Both the position numbers and the translations under genes were made by a program. A stretch of DNA of 64,000 nucleotides from assembly GCA_013213785.1 (NCBI GenBank), contig JABSPZ010000007.1:310001-374000 (forward strand). The letters run 5' to 3'. How positions within the stretch are numbered: the first letter of the stretch is position 1; every line of letters begins with the position of its first letter. Below the pieces are notes generated by a model that was given only the letters and a program-made list of their open reading frames with translations, had not been told where the DNA came from and searched no databases. This DNA comes from Henriciella sp. (lineage in GTDB: Bacteria; Pseudomonadota; Alphaproteobacteria; Caulobacterales; Hyphomonadaceae). Below are positions 17,501 to 26,536 of the stretch, piece by piece.

Positions 17501-17986
17501 ATGACGCGCCTATTGATTATCTACCACACCCGGACCAATGGAACCCGGCAAATGGCCGAAGCAGCGTACGCGGCCGCACAGCAGGAGGTAGAGGTACAGC
17601 TTCAGCGCGCGGAAGAGACCGGGCCTGAGGACATGCTAGCTGCAGATGGATACATTTTCGCGGCGCCAGAGAACCTCGCGGCCCTGTCAGGCGAGATGAA
17701 AGCGTTCTTCGACCGTTCCTATTATCCGCTGCTCGGGAAGATTGAAGGTCGACCTTATGCGCAGATGATCTGTGCGGGATCAGATGGAGACAATGCGGCC
17801 CGCCAAACGGCCAGAATTGCCACTGGGTGGCGTCTCAAACAGGTACAGGACCCTTTGATCATTTGCACACACGCACAAACAGAGGTTGAAATACTGGCCG
17901 AGAAAACTATACCGTATGCGGATTTGGAGCAATGCCGAACCCTTGGAAGCGCACTTGGGACGGGGCTTGCGCTAGGCGTGTTTTAG
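17501..17986 (+). CDS. Flavodoxin-like NAD(P)H-dependent oxidoreductase
   Basis: A 161-residue protein with a flavodoxin fold. The FMN phosphate loop is IIYHTRTNGTRQMAEAAY at the N-terminus. The second site is FAAPENLAALSGEMKAFFDRSYY, and CAGSDGDNA is the third loop. Such proteins reduce quinones or serve as FMN electron carriers in the cytoplasm. The substrate is unknown. It stands alone, separated by 87 bp from the nuclease gene and 7 bp from the convergent PilZ gene. Confidence 0.75.
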   Translation: MTRLLIIYHTRTNGTRQMAEAAYAAAQQEVEVQLQRAEETGPEDMLAADGYIFAAPENLAALSGEMKAFFDRSYYPLLGKIEGRPYAQMICAGSDGDNAARQTARIATGWRLKQVQDPLIICTHAQTEVEILAEKTIPYADLEQCRTLGSALGTGLALGVF

Positions 17987-17993
17987 GGCGGGT

Positions 17994-18341
17994 TTAGCCT
18001 GAGACGCGATTGTCCGGCACAAACTCGATTCCGGCATCGAATTCAGATTGCCAAACGACGCGCGCAAATCGGCTTAATCCGATCCGAGACGCTCTAATTC
18101 GAACGACTTGAGGCAATGTCCCGCGGCTACGAAAGCGAATACGGGCGCCGGTTTTGGAGATATCGATGATCACGCCTTCGCGGACCTCGCCGCCACGCGT
18201 TTCAATCGCGCAAACACACCAAACGCCTTTGCGTGGACCGCGTCGATGGTTCTTCTGAGGACGCACAATAGGGGTGGCTCGCGCCGGCTGGTTGACGACG
18301 CGATCAATGTTGACTTTGTTTTTCGATCTCGACGAAAACAT
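17994..18341 (-). CDS. PilZ-domain protein
   Basis: A 115-residue protein whose C-terminal 80 residues form a PilZ domain. RRGPRKGVWC corresponds to the RxxxR c-di-GMP motif region, and DISKTGARIRFRSRG to the D/NxSxxG motif, followed by GIEFV. PilZ domains bind cyclic di-GMP. The first motif (RRGPRKG) deviates from the RxxxR consensus, so binding is not certain. The N-terminus is basic and unstructured. It is a single-gene unit. Confidence 0.72.
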   Translation of the reverse strand: MFSSRSKNKVNIDRVVNQPARATPIVRPQKNHRRGPRKGVWCVCAIETRGGEVREGVIIDISKTGARIRFRSRGTLPQVVRIRASRIGLSRFARVVWQSEFDAGIEFVPDNRVSG

Positions 18342-18402
18342 TGCGCAAATCTCAGTTAATGCTGCAGTTTAGCCGAAATCCCGTTAAGGTTGAATTACCC
18401 AC

Positions 18403-18431
18403 AAAAAAGGCCCTGCAGTTCATGCAGGGCC
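18403..18431 (-). terminator. Intrinsic terminator after the acyl-CoA dehydrogenase pair
   Basis: A 9-bp perfect stem GGCCCTGCA/TGCAGGGCC with a 5-base loop is followed, in the minus-strand direction, by six T residues. It begins 27 bp past the end of the gene at 18458 and should end that transcript. It is oriented only for the minus strand. Confidence 0.85.
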
Positions 18432-18457
18432 ATGCAATATTTATTCCGTTTTTAGAC

Positions 18458-19660
18458 TCATCCGGACTTCATCTCGTCGAACGGAATATCCTTGTCCACG
18501 CGGACATCTTGCGGCAGACCGAGCACGCGTTCTGCGATGATATTCTTGAGGATCTCATCCGTACCGCCAGCAATCCGCAGACCTGGCGCCCACATAAAAC
18601 TCTGCTGGAACAGGCCGTCTGCGGGCATGTCATCGCCGGTCATAAGACCATAGTGGTCCTGCATCTCAATCGCCGAGTTACAAATATCCTGTAGCTGGTT
18701 TGCAGTGATGATCTTCCCAATAGAGTTTTCGGGACCCGGTGTTTGGCCTTTTGAAAGCGCCGTTTGAGTCCGCAGTTTGGTAAGCTTGTAGCCTTGAGCC
18801 GCGACATACCAATCCGCGAGATTATCGCGAAAAGCGCTGTCACTGATCGTGCCAGCATCTTTCGCGTAAGACATGATTTCAGACCAATCTGGGCCCGGAG
18901 ATCCGCCGACCGCGAGACGCTCATTCATCAGCGTGACGATCGCCACTTTCCAGCCCTGACCTACTTCACCGAGGCGGTCGCTATCTGGGATGCGAACGTC
19001 GGTGAAGTACACCTCGTTGAACTCACGTCCTCCAGAGGCCTGGTGGATTGGACGCGCTTCGACGCCCTGCTGTTTCATGTCCACGATGAACATGGTCAGA
19101 CCTTTGTGCTTTGCTGCTTTTGGGTCGGTCCGAACCAGCAAGATGCCATAATCGGAATAGTGCGCGCCGGATGTCCAAACCTTCTGGCCATTGATCACCC
19201 ACTCATCGCCATCTTTCACGGCGCGAGTTTTCAAACCGGCCACATCAGATCCAGCCGAAGGCTCCGAGAAGAGCTGACACCATATCTCTTCGCCCAATAG
19301 AGCTTTCTGAACGTAGCGTTTTTTATGCTCGTCAGAGCCAAAAGCGATGACTGTTGGGATACACATGCCGAGGCCAATCGTGAACGGGCCGGTCGGTGCG
19401 TCAAACTTGCCCTCTTCTTGGCCCCAAATCACTTGCTGCATCGGCGTGCCGCCGCGACCGCCCATTTCTTTCGGCCATGTGATTTTAGCGTAACCGGCTT
19501 TCGCTTTGGTCGCCTGCCAGGATTTGGCTTGCTTCATGAATTCTTCGCCTGAAACGCGCTGGCGCAGAGGCTTGGCCCCTTTTGGCTCAAGATGCTTTTC
19601 TAGGAAGCTTCGTGCCTCAGAGCGGAAATCGGCTTCTTCGGTTGTATCGTTGAAATCCAT
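18458..19660 (-). CDS. Acyl-CoA dehydrogenase (second of a tandem pair)
   Basis: Start ATG 19660 with GGAG upstream, 400 residues. The ACAD signature LFSEPSAGSDVAGLKTRA is intact near residue 120. GDEWVINGQKVWTSGAH and the C-terminal AGGTDEILKNIIAERVLGLP complete the fold. The FAD enzyme makes trans-2-enoyl-CoA from acyl-CoA and gives electrons to ETF. It follows a second, more divergent ACAD by 17 bp, so the two may be subunits of one heteromeric enzyme, as in some sterol and side-chain degradation systems. Substrate unknown. A terminator follows at 18403. Confidence 0.9.
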   Translation of the reverse strand: MDFNDTTEEADFRSEARSFLEKHLEPKGAKPLRQRVSGEEFMKQAKSWQATKAKAGYAKITWPKEMGGRGGTPMQQVIWGQEEGKFDAPTGPFTIGLGMCIPTVIAFGSDEHKKRYVQKALLGEEIWCQLFSEPSAGSDVAGLKTRAVKDGDEWVINGQKVWTSGAHYSDYGILLVRTDPKAAKHKGLTMFIVDMKQQGVEARPIHQASGGREFNEVYFTDVRIPDSDRLGEVGQGWKVAIVTLMNERLAVGGSPGPDWSEIMSYAKDAGTISDSAFRDNLADWYVAAQGYKLTKLRTQTALSKGQTPGPENSIGKIITANQLQDICNSAIEMQDHYGLMTGDDMPADGLFQQSFMWAPGLRIAGGTDEILKNIIAERVLGLPQDVRVDKDIPFDEMKSG

Positions 19661-19677
19661 TTGTCTTTCTCCGTTCC

Positions 19678-20793
19678 TTAAGCCGCGTTCTTCATTTCGA
19701 GCGCGCGGACCAGTTTTTCTTTCCAAACCTTCGGGGCACCTGCTTGCACCGCGAGTAATTTGGCTCTGCGATAGAATAAGTGGCAATCGACTTCCCAAGT
19801 AAAGCCCATACCACCATGGGTTTGGATATTCTCTTTTGACGCGTACCAGTAAGCTTCACTTGCCGCTAAACGAGCGGCCGCGGCAGCTTCTGGTAGCTCC
19901 GCAGCATCCGTCGACAGCGCCCAAGCACCGTAATAGCAATTCGAGCGCGCCACTTCGTTTTTGACGTACATATCAGCGAGCTTGTGCTTGATCGCCTGAT
20001 TGCCGCCGATTGGACGACCGAACGCATAGCGTTCTTTGGCATAATCAGTTGCCATTTCGAGACAGCGTGTTGCCCCGCCAAGCTGTTCAAAGGCGAGCAG
20101 AACGGCTGCGCGGTTCATGATGGCATCATGCATTTCACCGCCAGCGCCAGCTTCGCCGAGGCGTTCGCCCGGCGCGCCATCAAATTTGATTTCGGCATGG
20201 CTCCGCGTTGGCTCTAGCGTTTTCACGGGAGTCCGTGTCACGCCGGGGCCGTTCAAGTCGACGAGTACCAAGCTTGCGCCATTGCCTTCTTTGGCCAGCA
20301 CAATCGCATGGGTTGCAACGTCGCCATCCGTGACTGGGATTTTTGTGCCAGAAAGCTTGCTGCCGTCGAAAGTGACGGAGAGTTTTGCCGGATCGGGATT
20401 GCCTGGGCCTTCGCTCGCGGCGTAACAGCCGATCACGTCGCCGCTGGCAACACCAGGAAGAACGGCACCTTTCTGAGCTTCGCTGCCTGCGATAATCAAG
20501 CCTTCAGCGAAGAAATAGACGGTGCTTGCGAATGGCACTGGCGCCAGGGCGCGGCCCATCTCTTCGGCCAGGACGCAAAGCTCAAGCGCGCCGAGGCCTA
20601 GCCCGCCATGCTCCTCAGGGATCGCTGTGCCGAGCCAGCCCATTTCCTTCACTTTCGTCCACACACCTTCATGATGAGATTTGTCATCATCATTCAGCAC
20701 TTCACGGACATGTTGCGTGGTGCACTCCCCGTCGAGGAACTTGCGTGCCTCATTGCCGAGGAATTTTTGATCATCGGAGAAGTCAAAATTCAT
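19678..20793 (-). CDS. Acyl-CoA dehydrogenase (first of a tandem pair, divergent)
   Basis: Start ATG 20793 at MNFDFSDDQKFLG, giving 371 residues; the upstream extension to 20871 lacks support. The ACAD layout is recognisable: the N-terminal helical part, a central beta domain (GSKLSGTKIPVTDGDVATH) and the C-terminal helices with KHKLADMYVKNEVARSNCYY and THGGMGFTWEVDCHLFYRRA. The usual signature region reads YAASEGPGNPD rather than SEPxAGSD, so catalysis may depend on the partner encoded 17 bp downstream. It is the promoter-proximal gene, divergent from pepN. Confidence 0.85.
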   Translation of the reverse strand: MNFDFSDDQKFLGNEARKFLDGECTTQHVREVLNDDDKSHHEGVWTKVKEMGWLGTAIPEEHGGLGLGALELCVLAEEMGRALAPVPFASTVYFFAEGLIIAGSEAQKGAVLPGVASGDVIGCYAASEGPGNPDPAKLSVTFDGSKLSGTKIPVTDGDVATHAIVLAKEGNGASLVLVDLNGPGVTRTPVKTLEPTRSHAEIKFDGAPGERLGEAGAGGEMHDAIMNRAAVLLAFEQLGGATRCLEMATDYAKERYAFGRPIGGNQAIKHKLADMYVKNEVARSNCYYGAWALSTDAAELPEAAAAARLAASEAYWYASKENIQTHGGMGFTWEVDCHLFYRRAKLLAVQAGAPKVWKEKLVRALEMKNAA

Positions 20794-20972
20794 GGCCTCA
20801 CAGGCCTCCCTGTCATTTTCTATAGCAATGACAATAGCGCGGTTGACGTGCGCGGAAACCCGTGACGCCACGGTAGGCGAACCTTGCGTAAAACAAGGGT
20901 AACGGGATCGTATGATTGCAAGGCGGCGCAGGATAGCTAAATGGGGGGAAACATATCCAGAAAGGGCTCCCC

Positions 20973-23537
20973 ATGCGCACAGAAACGCCGGTCCAAATCA
21001 AGCTTGCAGACTACACCCCTTATCCGTTTGCGATTGATCAGGTGGAAATGGCTTTTGATCTAGAGCCAAGCGCAACCAAAGTGCGAACCAAGATGCAGGT
21101 GCGCCGTCTAAGCGCTGGCGACTTGGTTTTGGATGGGGTCCAGATGAAATTGGACTCAATCGCTTTGGACGGGACGGCGCTCTCTGCCGACGCCTACACA
21201 ATAGATGACGAGCGCCTCACGCTCACAGATGCGCCAGATGCCTTCACGCTCGAAACGGTTGTGACCATCGATCCATCGGCAAACTCAGCGCTGTCCGGCC
21301 TCTATATTTCTGGCGGGCGGTTCTGTTCACAGTGCGAGAGCATTGGCTTTCGCCGCATCACTTATTGGCCTGACCGGCCAGACGTCATGAGCCGGTTCAA
21401 AGTCCGAATCGAGGGCGATAAGGCTGCTTATCCAATCCTGCTTTCCAATGGCACACTTGGCGAAACCGGAGACCTAGATGGCGGCCGTCACTTCGCCGAG
21501 TGGGATGATCCGCACCTAAAGCCTTCATACCTCTTCGCGCTCTGCGCGGGTGACTATGACGTCTATCGCGACAGCTACACCACGATGAATGGTGCAGAGG
21601 TTGATCTCGCTGTGCATGTCGACAAAGGCGATGGCGACCGCGCAGCCTGGGCCATGGAAAGCCTGAAAGCCTCGATGAAATGGGACGAGGACGTCTTTGC
21701 CCGCGAATATGATCTCGGCGTTTTCAATATAGTTGCGGTACGCGATTTCAATTTCGGCGCGATGGAAAACAAGGGCCTCAACATCTTCAACTCGGCCTAT
21801 GTTCTCGCCGATGAAGCGACCGCTACAGACGCTGACTTCGAGGCGATTGAGAGCATTGTCGGCCACGAATACTTCCATAACTGGACCGGCAATCGCATCA
21901 CCTGCCGCGACTGGTTCCAGCTTTGCTTGAAAGAGGGCCTGACCGTTTTCCGTGACCAAGAGTTCAGCGCCGACATGCGCTCCCGTCCGGTGCAGCGGAT
22001 CAAGGACGTCATCCGCCTTCGCGCCCGCCAATTTGCCGAAGACGCAGGTCCGCTCGCCCACCAGGTTCGCCCAGACAGCTATGGCAGCATCGACAATCTC
22101 TACACCGCCACGGTCTATGAAAAGGGCGCTGAGCTGATCCGTATGCTCAAGACGCTGATCGGCGACGAGGCTTTTGCAGCCGGAATGCAGATCTATTTCG
22201 AGCGCCATGATGGCGAAGCCACGACGATCGAGCATTTCTATAAATGTTTCGAAGAAGCGAGCGGCGAAGACCTCACTAATTTCCGTCGTTGGTATAGCCA
22301 GCCAGGAACGCCAACGATTTCTGCGAGTGAGATTTGGGACGAGGATAGCAACACGCTGACCGTGATGCTGACCCAGAGCAATCCAAAAACGCCGAGCAAT
22401 GAGACACCGACGCCTCTGCCCATGCCGCTGCGTGTCGCAGCCTTCGCCCCGGATGGCGCCACGCTTGAGGATCTCACCCTGCTGATCGAGAGCTACGAAA
22501 CCGTCTGGTCGGTAAAAAGCGAAACGGGACGTCCCTTCGTGTCCTTGAACCGAGGCTTCTCAGCCCCAATCCGATTGGACCACCAAATCGAAGACTCTCA
22601 ACGCCTCGATCTGGCGCGTATGGACAATGACCCGTTTAACCAATGGGATGCCTTACAGGCCTTGGTGAGGAAGGATATTTTGGCCCTTGCTTATGGCGAG
22701 GCGTCGAAGCCGGACGCAAATGTCATCGCCGCGATCGCGGATGCCGTTCGCGCCAATATGAGTGATCCGGCTTTTGCAGCCCTACTCACACGTCTACCGG
22801 ATGTTGGAGAGCTATTCCTGGAACATACGCCGGCCAACCCGGCAGCGCTCGCCGAGGCCCGTAAATCTTTGCAACAAGCCCTCGCCGCGGCTTTGTCCGA
22901 CGATGCCGCAACCTATTTGACGAACCCGAGTCCCGCGCCATTCCAACCGGACGCCGAACAAGCTGGCACTCGCGCGCTGCGCAGCGCCTTTATCGCTCTG
23001 CTCGCAGCTTTGGGAGAGACATCCGACGCGACGCTCAAAGCGTTGTTCGATGCGGCTGGAAACATGACTGAGAGCCTCTCAACCCTGCGCGCGCTTTGCA
23101 CTGCGAATGGGCCAAGCAAGGCTGATGCGATCAGCGCGTTTGAATCCAAATGGTCAGACAATGAGCTTGTCTTGGACAAATGGTTCGCGGTTCAAGCCGG
23201 AACTGGGACCGTGAGCGATATTGAGCACCTGTTGAAGCATCCTAAGTTCGATCTCGGCAATCCGAACCGCGTACGCTCTGTCATCGCGGTGTTTGCGATG
23301 CAGAACCTGGCCGAATTCCACACCGCCGATGGCTCAGGTTATGAGCTGGTCGCGGGCGTGATCAAACAAGCAGATCCGAAAAATCCAGCGCTCGCGGCGC
23401 GCCTCCTCACGGCATTTGAGCAATGGCGCTCACTCGAACCAAACACGAAAGAAAAGGCTGAGCAGACGCTGAAAGCTTTGCAGACCGGAGATTTGTCGAA
23501 GAACGCCTCAGATATTATCGGCCGTACGCTGAGCTAA
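20973..23537 (+). CDS. pepN: Aminopeptidase N
   Basis: An 854-residue M1 zinc metallopeptidase of PepN length. GAMENKGLNIFN near residue 262 is the exopeptidase substrate-binding motif. HEYFH near residue 298, with a glutamate 19 residues after the second histidine (CLKEGLTVFRDQEF), forms the HExxH-18-E zinc site. The C-terminal alpha-helical domain runs to the end. It removes N-terminal residues from peptides in the cytoplasm. Upstream, 179 bp separate it from the divergent acyl-CoA dehydrogenases. The histidine kinase follows after 117 bp. Confidence 0.95.
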   Translation: MRTETPVQIKLADYTPYPFAIDQVEMAFDLEPSATKVRTKMQVRRLSAGDLVLDGVQMKLDSIALDGTALSADAYTIDDERLTLTDAPDAFTLETVVTIDPSANSALSGLYISGGRFCSQCESIGFRRITYWPDRPDVMSRFKVRIEGDKAAYPILLSNGTLGETGDLDGGRHFAEWDDPHLKPSYLFALCAGDYDVYRDSYTTMNGAEVDLAVHVDKGDGDRAAWAMESLKASMKWDEDVFAREYDLGVFNIVAVRDFNFGAMENKGLNIFNSAYVLADEATATDADFEAIESIVGHEYFHNWTGNRITCRDWFQLCLKEGLTVFRDQEFSADMRSRPVQRIKDVIRLRARQFAEDAGPLAHQVRPDSYGSIDNLYTATVYEKGAELIRMLKTLIGDEAFAAGMQIYFERHDGEATTIEHFYKCFEEASGEDLTNFRRWYSQPGTPTISASEIWDEDSNTLTVMLTQSNPKTPSNETPTPLPMPLRVAAFAPDGATLEDLTLLIESYETVWSVKSETGRPFVSLNRGFSAPIRLDHQIEDSQRLDLARMDNDPFNQWDALQALVRKDILALAYGEASKPDANVIAAIADAVRANMSDPAFAALLTRLPDVGELFLEHTPANPAALAEARKSLQQALAAALSDDAATYLTNPSPAPFQPDAEQAGTRALRSAFIALLAALGETSDATLKALFDAAGNMTESLSTLRALCTANGPSKADAISAFESKWSDNELVLDKWFAVQAGTGTVSDIEHLLKHPKFDLGNPNRVRSVIAVFAMQNLAEFHTADGSGYELVAGVIKQADPKNPALAARLLTAFEQWRSLEPNTKEKAEQTLKALQTGDLSKNASDIIGRTLS

Positions 23538-23654
23538 TCTGCTGCTGAATCCCAGAATCGTGCCATTGGTTAACCAAACCTGAACTTTCCGGATCGAAAG
23601 CTCAGGTTGAGCAAATGCGCCGAAAAAAGTGGCGCGACCAGAAAGGGACCGGCT

Positions 23655-25955
23655 GTGGCGCGTCAGAAGGTCAAAGTGGAGCAATCTAGGAGGAAGACGC
23701 GTGCGCGCCCTCGGTTGAGCCTTACCACGGCGCTCGGCCTGATCATCCTCGTCCAAGGCGTGGCCTTGGGCCTTAAAGCGTTTGACGATCAGCAAGACCT
23801 GCGCGCGTCAAAACGCGCCGAAACACCAGTCGAAGCTCAGGCGGTCGCTCAGAATGTTTCGGGCAAAATCGCAACCGCAGCTCAGACGCTTCAACTCGGC
23901 TACCAGGCCGGATGGAGTTCGAACCAGATCCAACGCGCGTACGGAGATATTGAAACTGTCGCCACGCTCGCAGACGCGCTGACGGCCCCGGATGGCAGTC
24001 GCCTTCGGGTGGCCGGTGAACGCGCTAGCGAGCTTTTAGCGACGGGCCAGCAAGCGGGTCTGACCGCCAACAATGACTTAATCATCGTCCATGACCCAGA
24101 CTCCGGATCGTCGCATTTAGCGATTGCGTCCGCGAATAGTTTTCTCCCCGCCATACGCGGAGAGAGAACCCTGTCTATTGTCGATGGCCAGCGTAGCGAC
24201 ACCCAGCTTCTCTCGCCAACCCAAGCCATGGCCTGCGTCCCTGTTTCACGTGGCGCGCTTTCGGTCTGTATGAGCAAATCTTTCACGCTGATGTCGCGCT
24301 CTGCGATGATCGATCTGCTCGTCTATGCTCTACTACTACTGGGCCCATCCCTTGCAATCCTCGGCCTATTCAGACTGTTCGAACAAAACCGTCTCTCGTC
24401 TGAGGCCTTTGAAGGCGAAGCGACCCGCGCGGGGCGAATTCTGAAAACCGTCCTGCATCAATCGAAGGCTGGATTTTGGTCTTTGAACGAGAAAACAGCC
24501 ATGTATCAGTTCAGCGCGGAAGCGGGCCGCTTGCTGGGTGCAGACGGAGAGCTTCAGCTTTCTCAACGGGAATTTCTGCGGCTCGTGCACGAAGATCATG
24601 TCGAAGCGGTTGAACAAGCGCTCGAAAACCTTCCAGAGCGCGGTTTCGTGCAACAAGTCTTCGCCAACAAAACGAAGACCGTTTGGTTGGATCTGCGCGC
24701 TCAACCCGATGAAGATGGCGGCGCGCTGAATGGCATCTTGCACGATGTGACGGAGACGAAGCTGGCTTTGGCGCGAACCCGGCAAGCTGAGAATCGTTTG
24801 AAGAGCGCCCTGGAAGGCTATTCTGGTCCTTTCGCTCTATGGGATGCCCGGAAACGTCTTATCTATTGGAACCGCGCCTTTCAGCGCGTCTTCGGCCTAG
24901 AACCAACCGTACGTGCGGGCATGGGCTATGACACGGTGATGCTGTCTCAAGCCGCAAATGTCATCGATCGCCGCCCCAGCGATGATCATGATCCTGCGGA
25001 TATCGTCAAAATTCGTGACGGTGAGTGGTTCAAAATTGTCGAGCGCACGACCCAATCGGGCGGGATGATCACGCTCGGCATGGATGTCTCCAGCGATGTC
25101 CGTAACGAAGTTGAACTGACCAAGCAGCAAGGACGCTTGCGCAAGCTGGTCGCCGAGCTTGAACGCTCAGAAACGACTGCTGCAGAGCTGACGCGCAAGC
25201 TTAAAGAAGAAAAAGTGAATGCCGAACGCTCGGCCAATTCAAAGAGCGCCTTCCTCGCCAATATGAGCCACGAGCTGCGCACGCCTTTGAACGCGATCAA
25301 TGGCTTCTCAGAGATCTTGATCGAGGAAATGTACGGACCGCTGGGGGATGAGCGCTACAAAACCTACGCTCAGGACATTCTGGATTCGGGCAAACACCTG
25401 CTGGAAATGATCACAGACATTCTCGATATGGCGAAAATTGAAGCCGGTAAGATGACTGTCGATCTTCAGCCCATCGATATTGTCGATCCAGTTGATGCCG
25501 CCGTCCGCATGATCCGTCGCCGCGCCGAAGATAAGAATATCAGCCTGCAAATGGTGGCCAATCCAGACTTGCCGATGGTCGAAGCGGATCACCGTGCTAT
25601 TCGCCAGATGATCTTAAACCTGGTGTCTAATGCCCTGAAGTTCACCGACCCAGGCGGCGAGGTTCGGGTCACCGTGGATCAAAAAGAGAGCGAGCTTCGT
25701 GTCTCTGTACGCGACAACGGGATCGGCATACCACCAGATGCTCTGCCCCGTCTGGCGCAACCATTTGAGCAGGTCAGTGATACACGCGACCGCAACTATG
25801 ACGGAACCGGCCTCGGCTTAGCCCTGACTAAATCTTTCGCAGAAATGCATGGTGGGCGCCTCACCATCGCCAGCAAACCAGGCCGCGGGACGCAGGTCAG
25901 CTTCTATCTCCCAGTCGCGCAAGCGCAATCGGCGAGTGAAACTTCCGTCGCTTAG
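23655..25955 (+). CDS. PAS-domain sensor histidine kinase, PleC-like
   Basis: The GTG at 23655 is chosen because AAAGGGA precedes it; the frame could open at TTG 23607. The 766-residue product has a basic N-terminus, a first membrane helix (LGLIILVQGVALGLKAF), a periplasmic region, and a second helix near residue 215 (LLVYALLLLGPSLAILGLF). PAS-like segments at about 255-510 follow, then HisKA (FLANMSHELRTPLNAINGF, phospho-His near residue 538) and HATPase with NLVSNALKF, VRDNGIGIP and GTGLGLAL boxes. The architecture is that of the alphaproteobacterial PleC/DivJ group. Calling it PleC needs phylogeny. Its stop overlaps the convergent lipoprotein by 4 bp. Confidence 0.88.
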   Translation: MARQKVKVEQSRRKTRARPRLSLTTALGLIILVQGVALGLKAFDDQQDLRASKRAETPVEAQAVAQNVSGKIATAAQTLQLGYQAGWSSNQIQRAYGDIETVATLADALTAPDGSRLRVAGERASELLATGQQAGLTANNDLIIVHDPDSGSSHLAIASANSFLPAIRGERTLSIVDGQRSDTQLLSPTQAMACVPVSRGALSVCMSKSFTLMSRSAMIDLLVYALLLLGPSLAILGLFRLFEQNRLSSEAFEGEATRAGRILKTVLHQSKAGFWSLNEKTAMYQFSAEAGRLLGADGELQLSQREFLRLVHEDHVEAVEQALENLPERGFVQQVFANKTKTVWLDLRAQPDEDGGALNGILHDVTETKLALARTRQAENRLKSALEGYSGPFALWDARKRLIYWNRAFQRVFGLEPTVRAGMGYDTVMLSQAANVIDRRPSDDHDPADIVKIRDGEWFKIVERTTQSGGMITLGMDVSSDVRNEVELTKQQGRLRKLVAELERSETTAAELTRKLKEEKVNAERSANSKSAFLANMSHELRTPLNAINGFSEILIEEMYGPLGDERYKTYAQDILDSGKHLLEMITDILDMAKIEAGKMTVDLQPIDIVDPVDAAVRMIRRRAEDKNISLQMVANPDLPMVEADHRAIRQMILNLVSNALKFTDPGGEVRVTVDQKESELRVSVRDNGIGIPPDALPRLAQPFEQVSDTRDRNYDGTGLGLALTKSFAEMHGGRLTIASKPGRGTQVSFYLPVAQAQSASETSVA

Positions 25956-26536
25956 GACGGATCGTTCAGCGCACTGATTGCGAACTCTGTCGCTTGCGCA
26001 GCACAGTTTGAAGCTGCCGCTCGCAACGCTCCTGCACGGTCGCGAGCAGAGCCGCTTTCCGCTTCTTGGCGGGCCGTGATTTCGGTCCGCGCGACCAAAG
26101 ACCGATCTCGCGTCGAGATTAGGCTCACGGTCATCTCACAAGTTCCGGAATCGCCGCGAAGCCGTAAAACTTTGAGCTGAGATGCGAGCTCAAATGGCGC
26201 TAGAACGCCAAGCTCAGGCAAGACGGCGTGTCCTGCCTCACCTATCTCAAAACTGTTCACCATGGCGAGTTGGATCTGCCGCGTAGACGGGCCTGACCAC
26301 TCCACTCCGCGGACAAGGCGCAGTCCGCCGTCCAACCCCTCACTGATCATGTTCTGACCGCTAATCAATCGCGGCGCTTCTGGCTCACGGACAATCAGAT
26401 CTTCTTGCAAACCGGAATACAGCGTCTCAGCTTCGACACGGTAAAGCGCCTCCGGGGCTTCAGGCTCGGGCAGTACGGATACGCAAGCGGTCGCCAAACA
26501 GACCGATGCAGCAATGACTGGAAGCTTCATATTCAT
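25952..26536 (-). CDS. ABC-type transport auxiliary lipoprotein (Mla/Pqi type)
   Basis: A 194-residue lipoprotein with signal MNMKLPVIAASVCLATACVS (lipobox ATAC). The body reads EALYRVEAETL, GVEWSGPSTRQIQLAMVNSF and LRVLRL-type strands, the pattern of the auxiliary lipoprotein that ends MCE-type ABC operons (PqiC-like). Its ATG overlaps the stop of the MCE gene (TAATG). It probably anchors the complex to the outer membrane, moving phospholipid between membranes. Confidence 0.78.
   Translation of the reverse strand: MNMKLPVIAASVCLATACVSVLPEPEAPEALYRVEAETLYSGLQEDLIVREPEAPRLISGQNMISEGLDGGLRLVRGVEWSGPSTRQIQLAMVNSFEIGEAGHAVLPELGVLAPFELASQLKVLRLRGDSGTCEMTVSLISTRDRSLVARTEITARQEAESGSARDRAGALRAAASNCAAQATEFAISALNDPS

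Noticed and set aside
21525-22235. 236-codon antisense frame inside pepN
   Set aside because: Typical shadow of a GC-biased real gene; no ribosome site and no recognisable motif.
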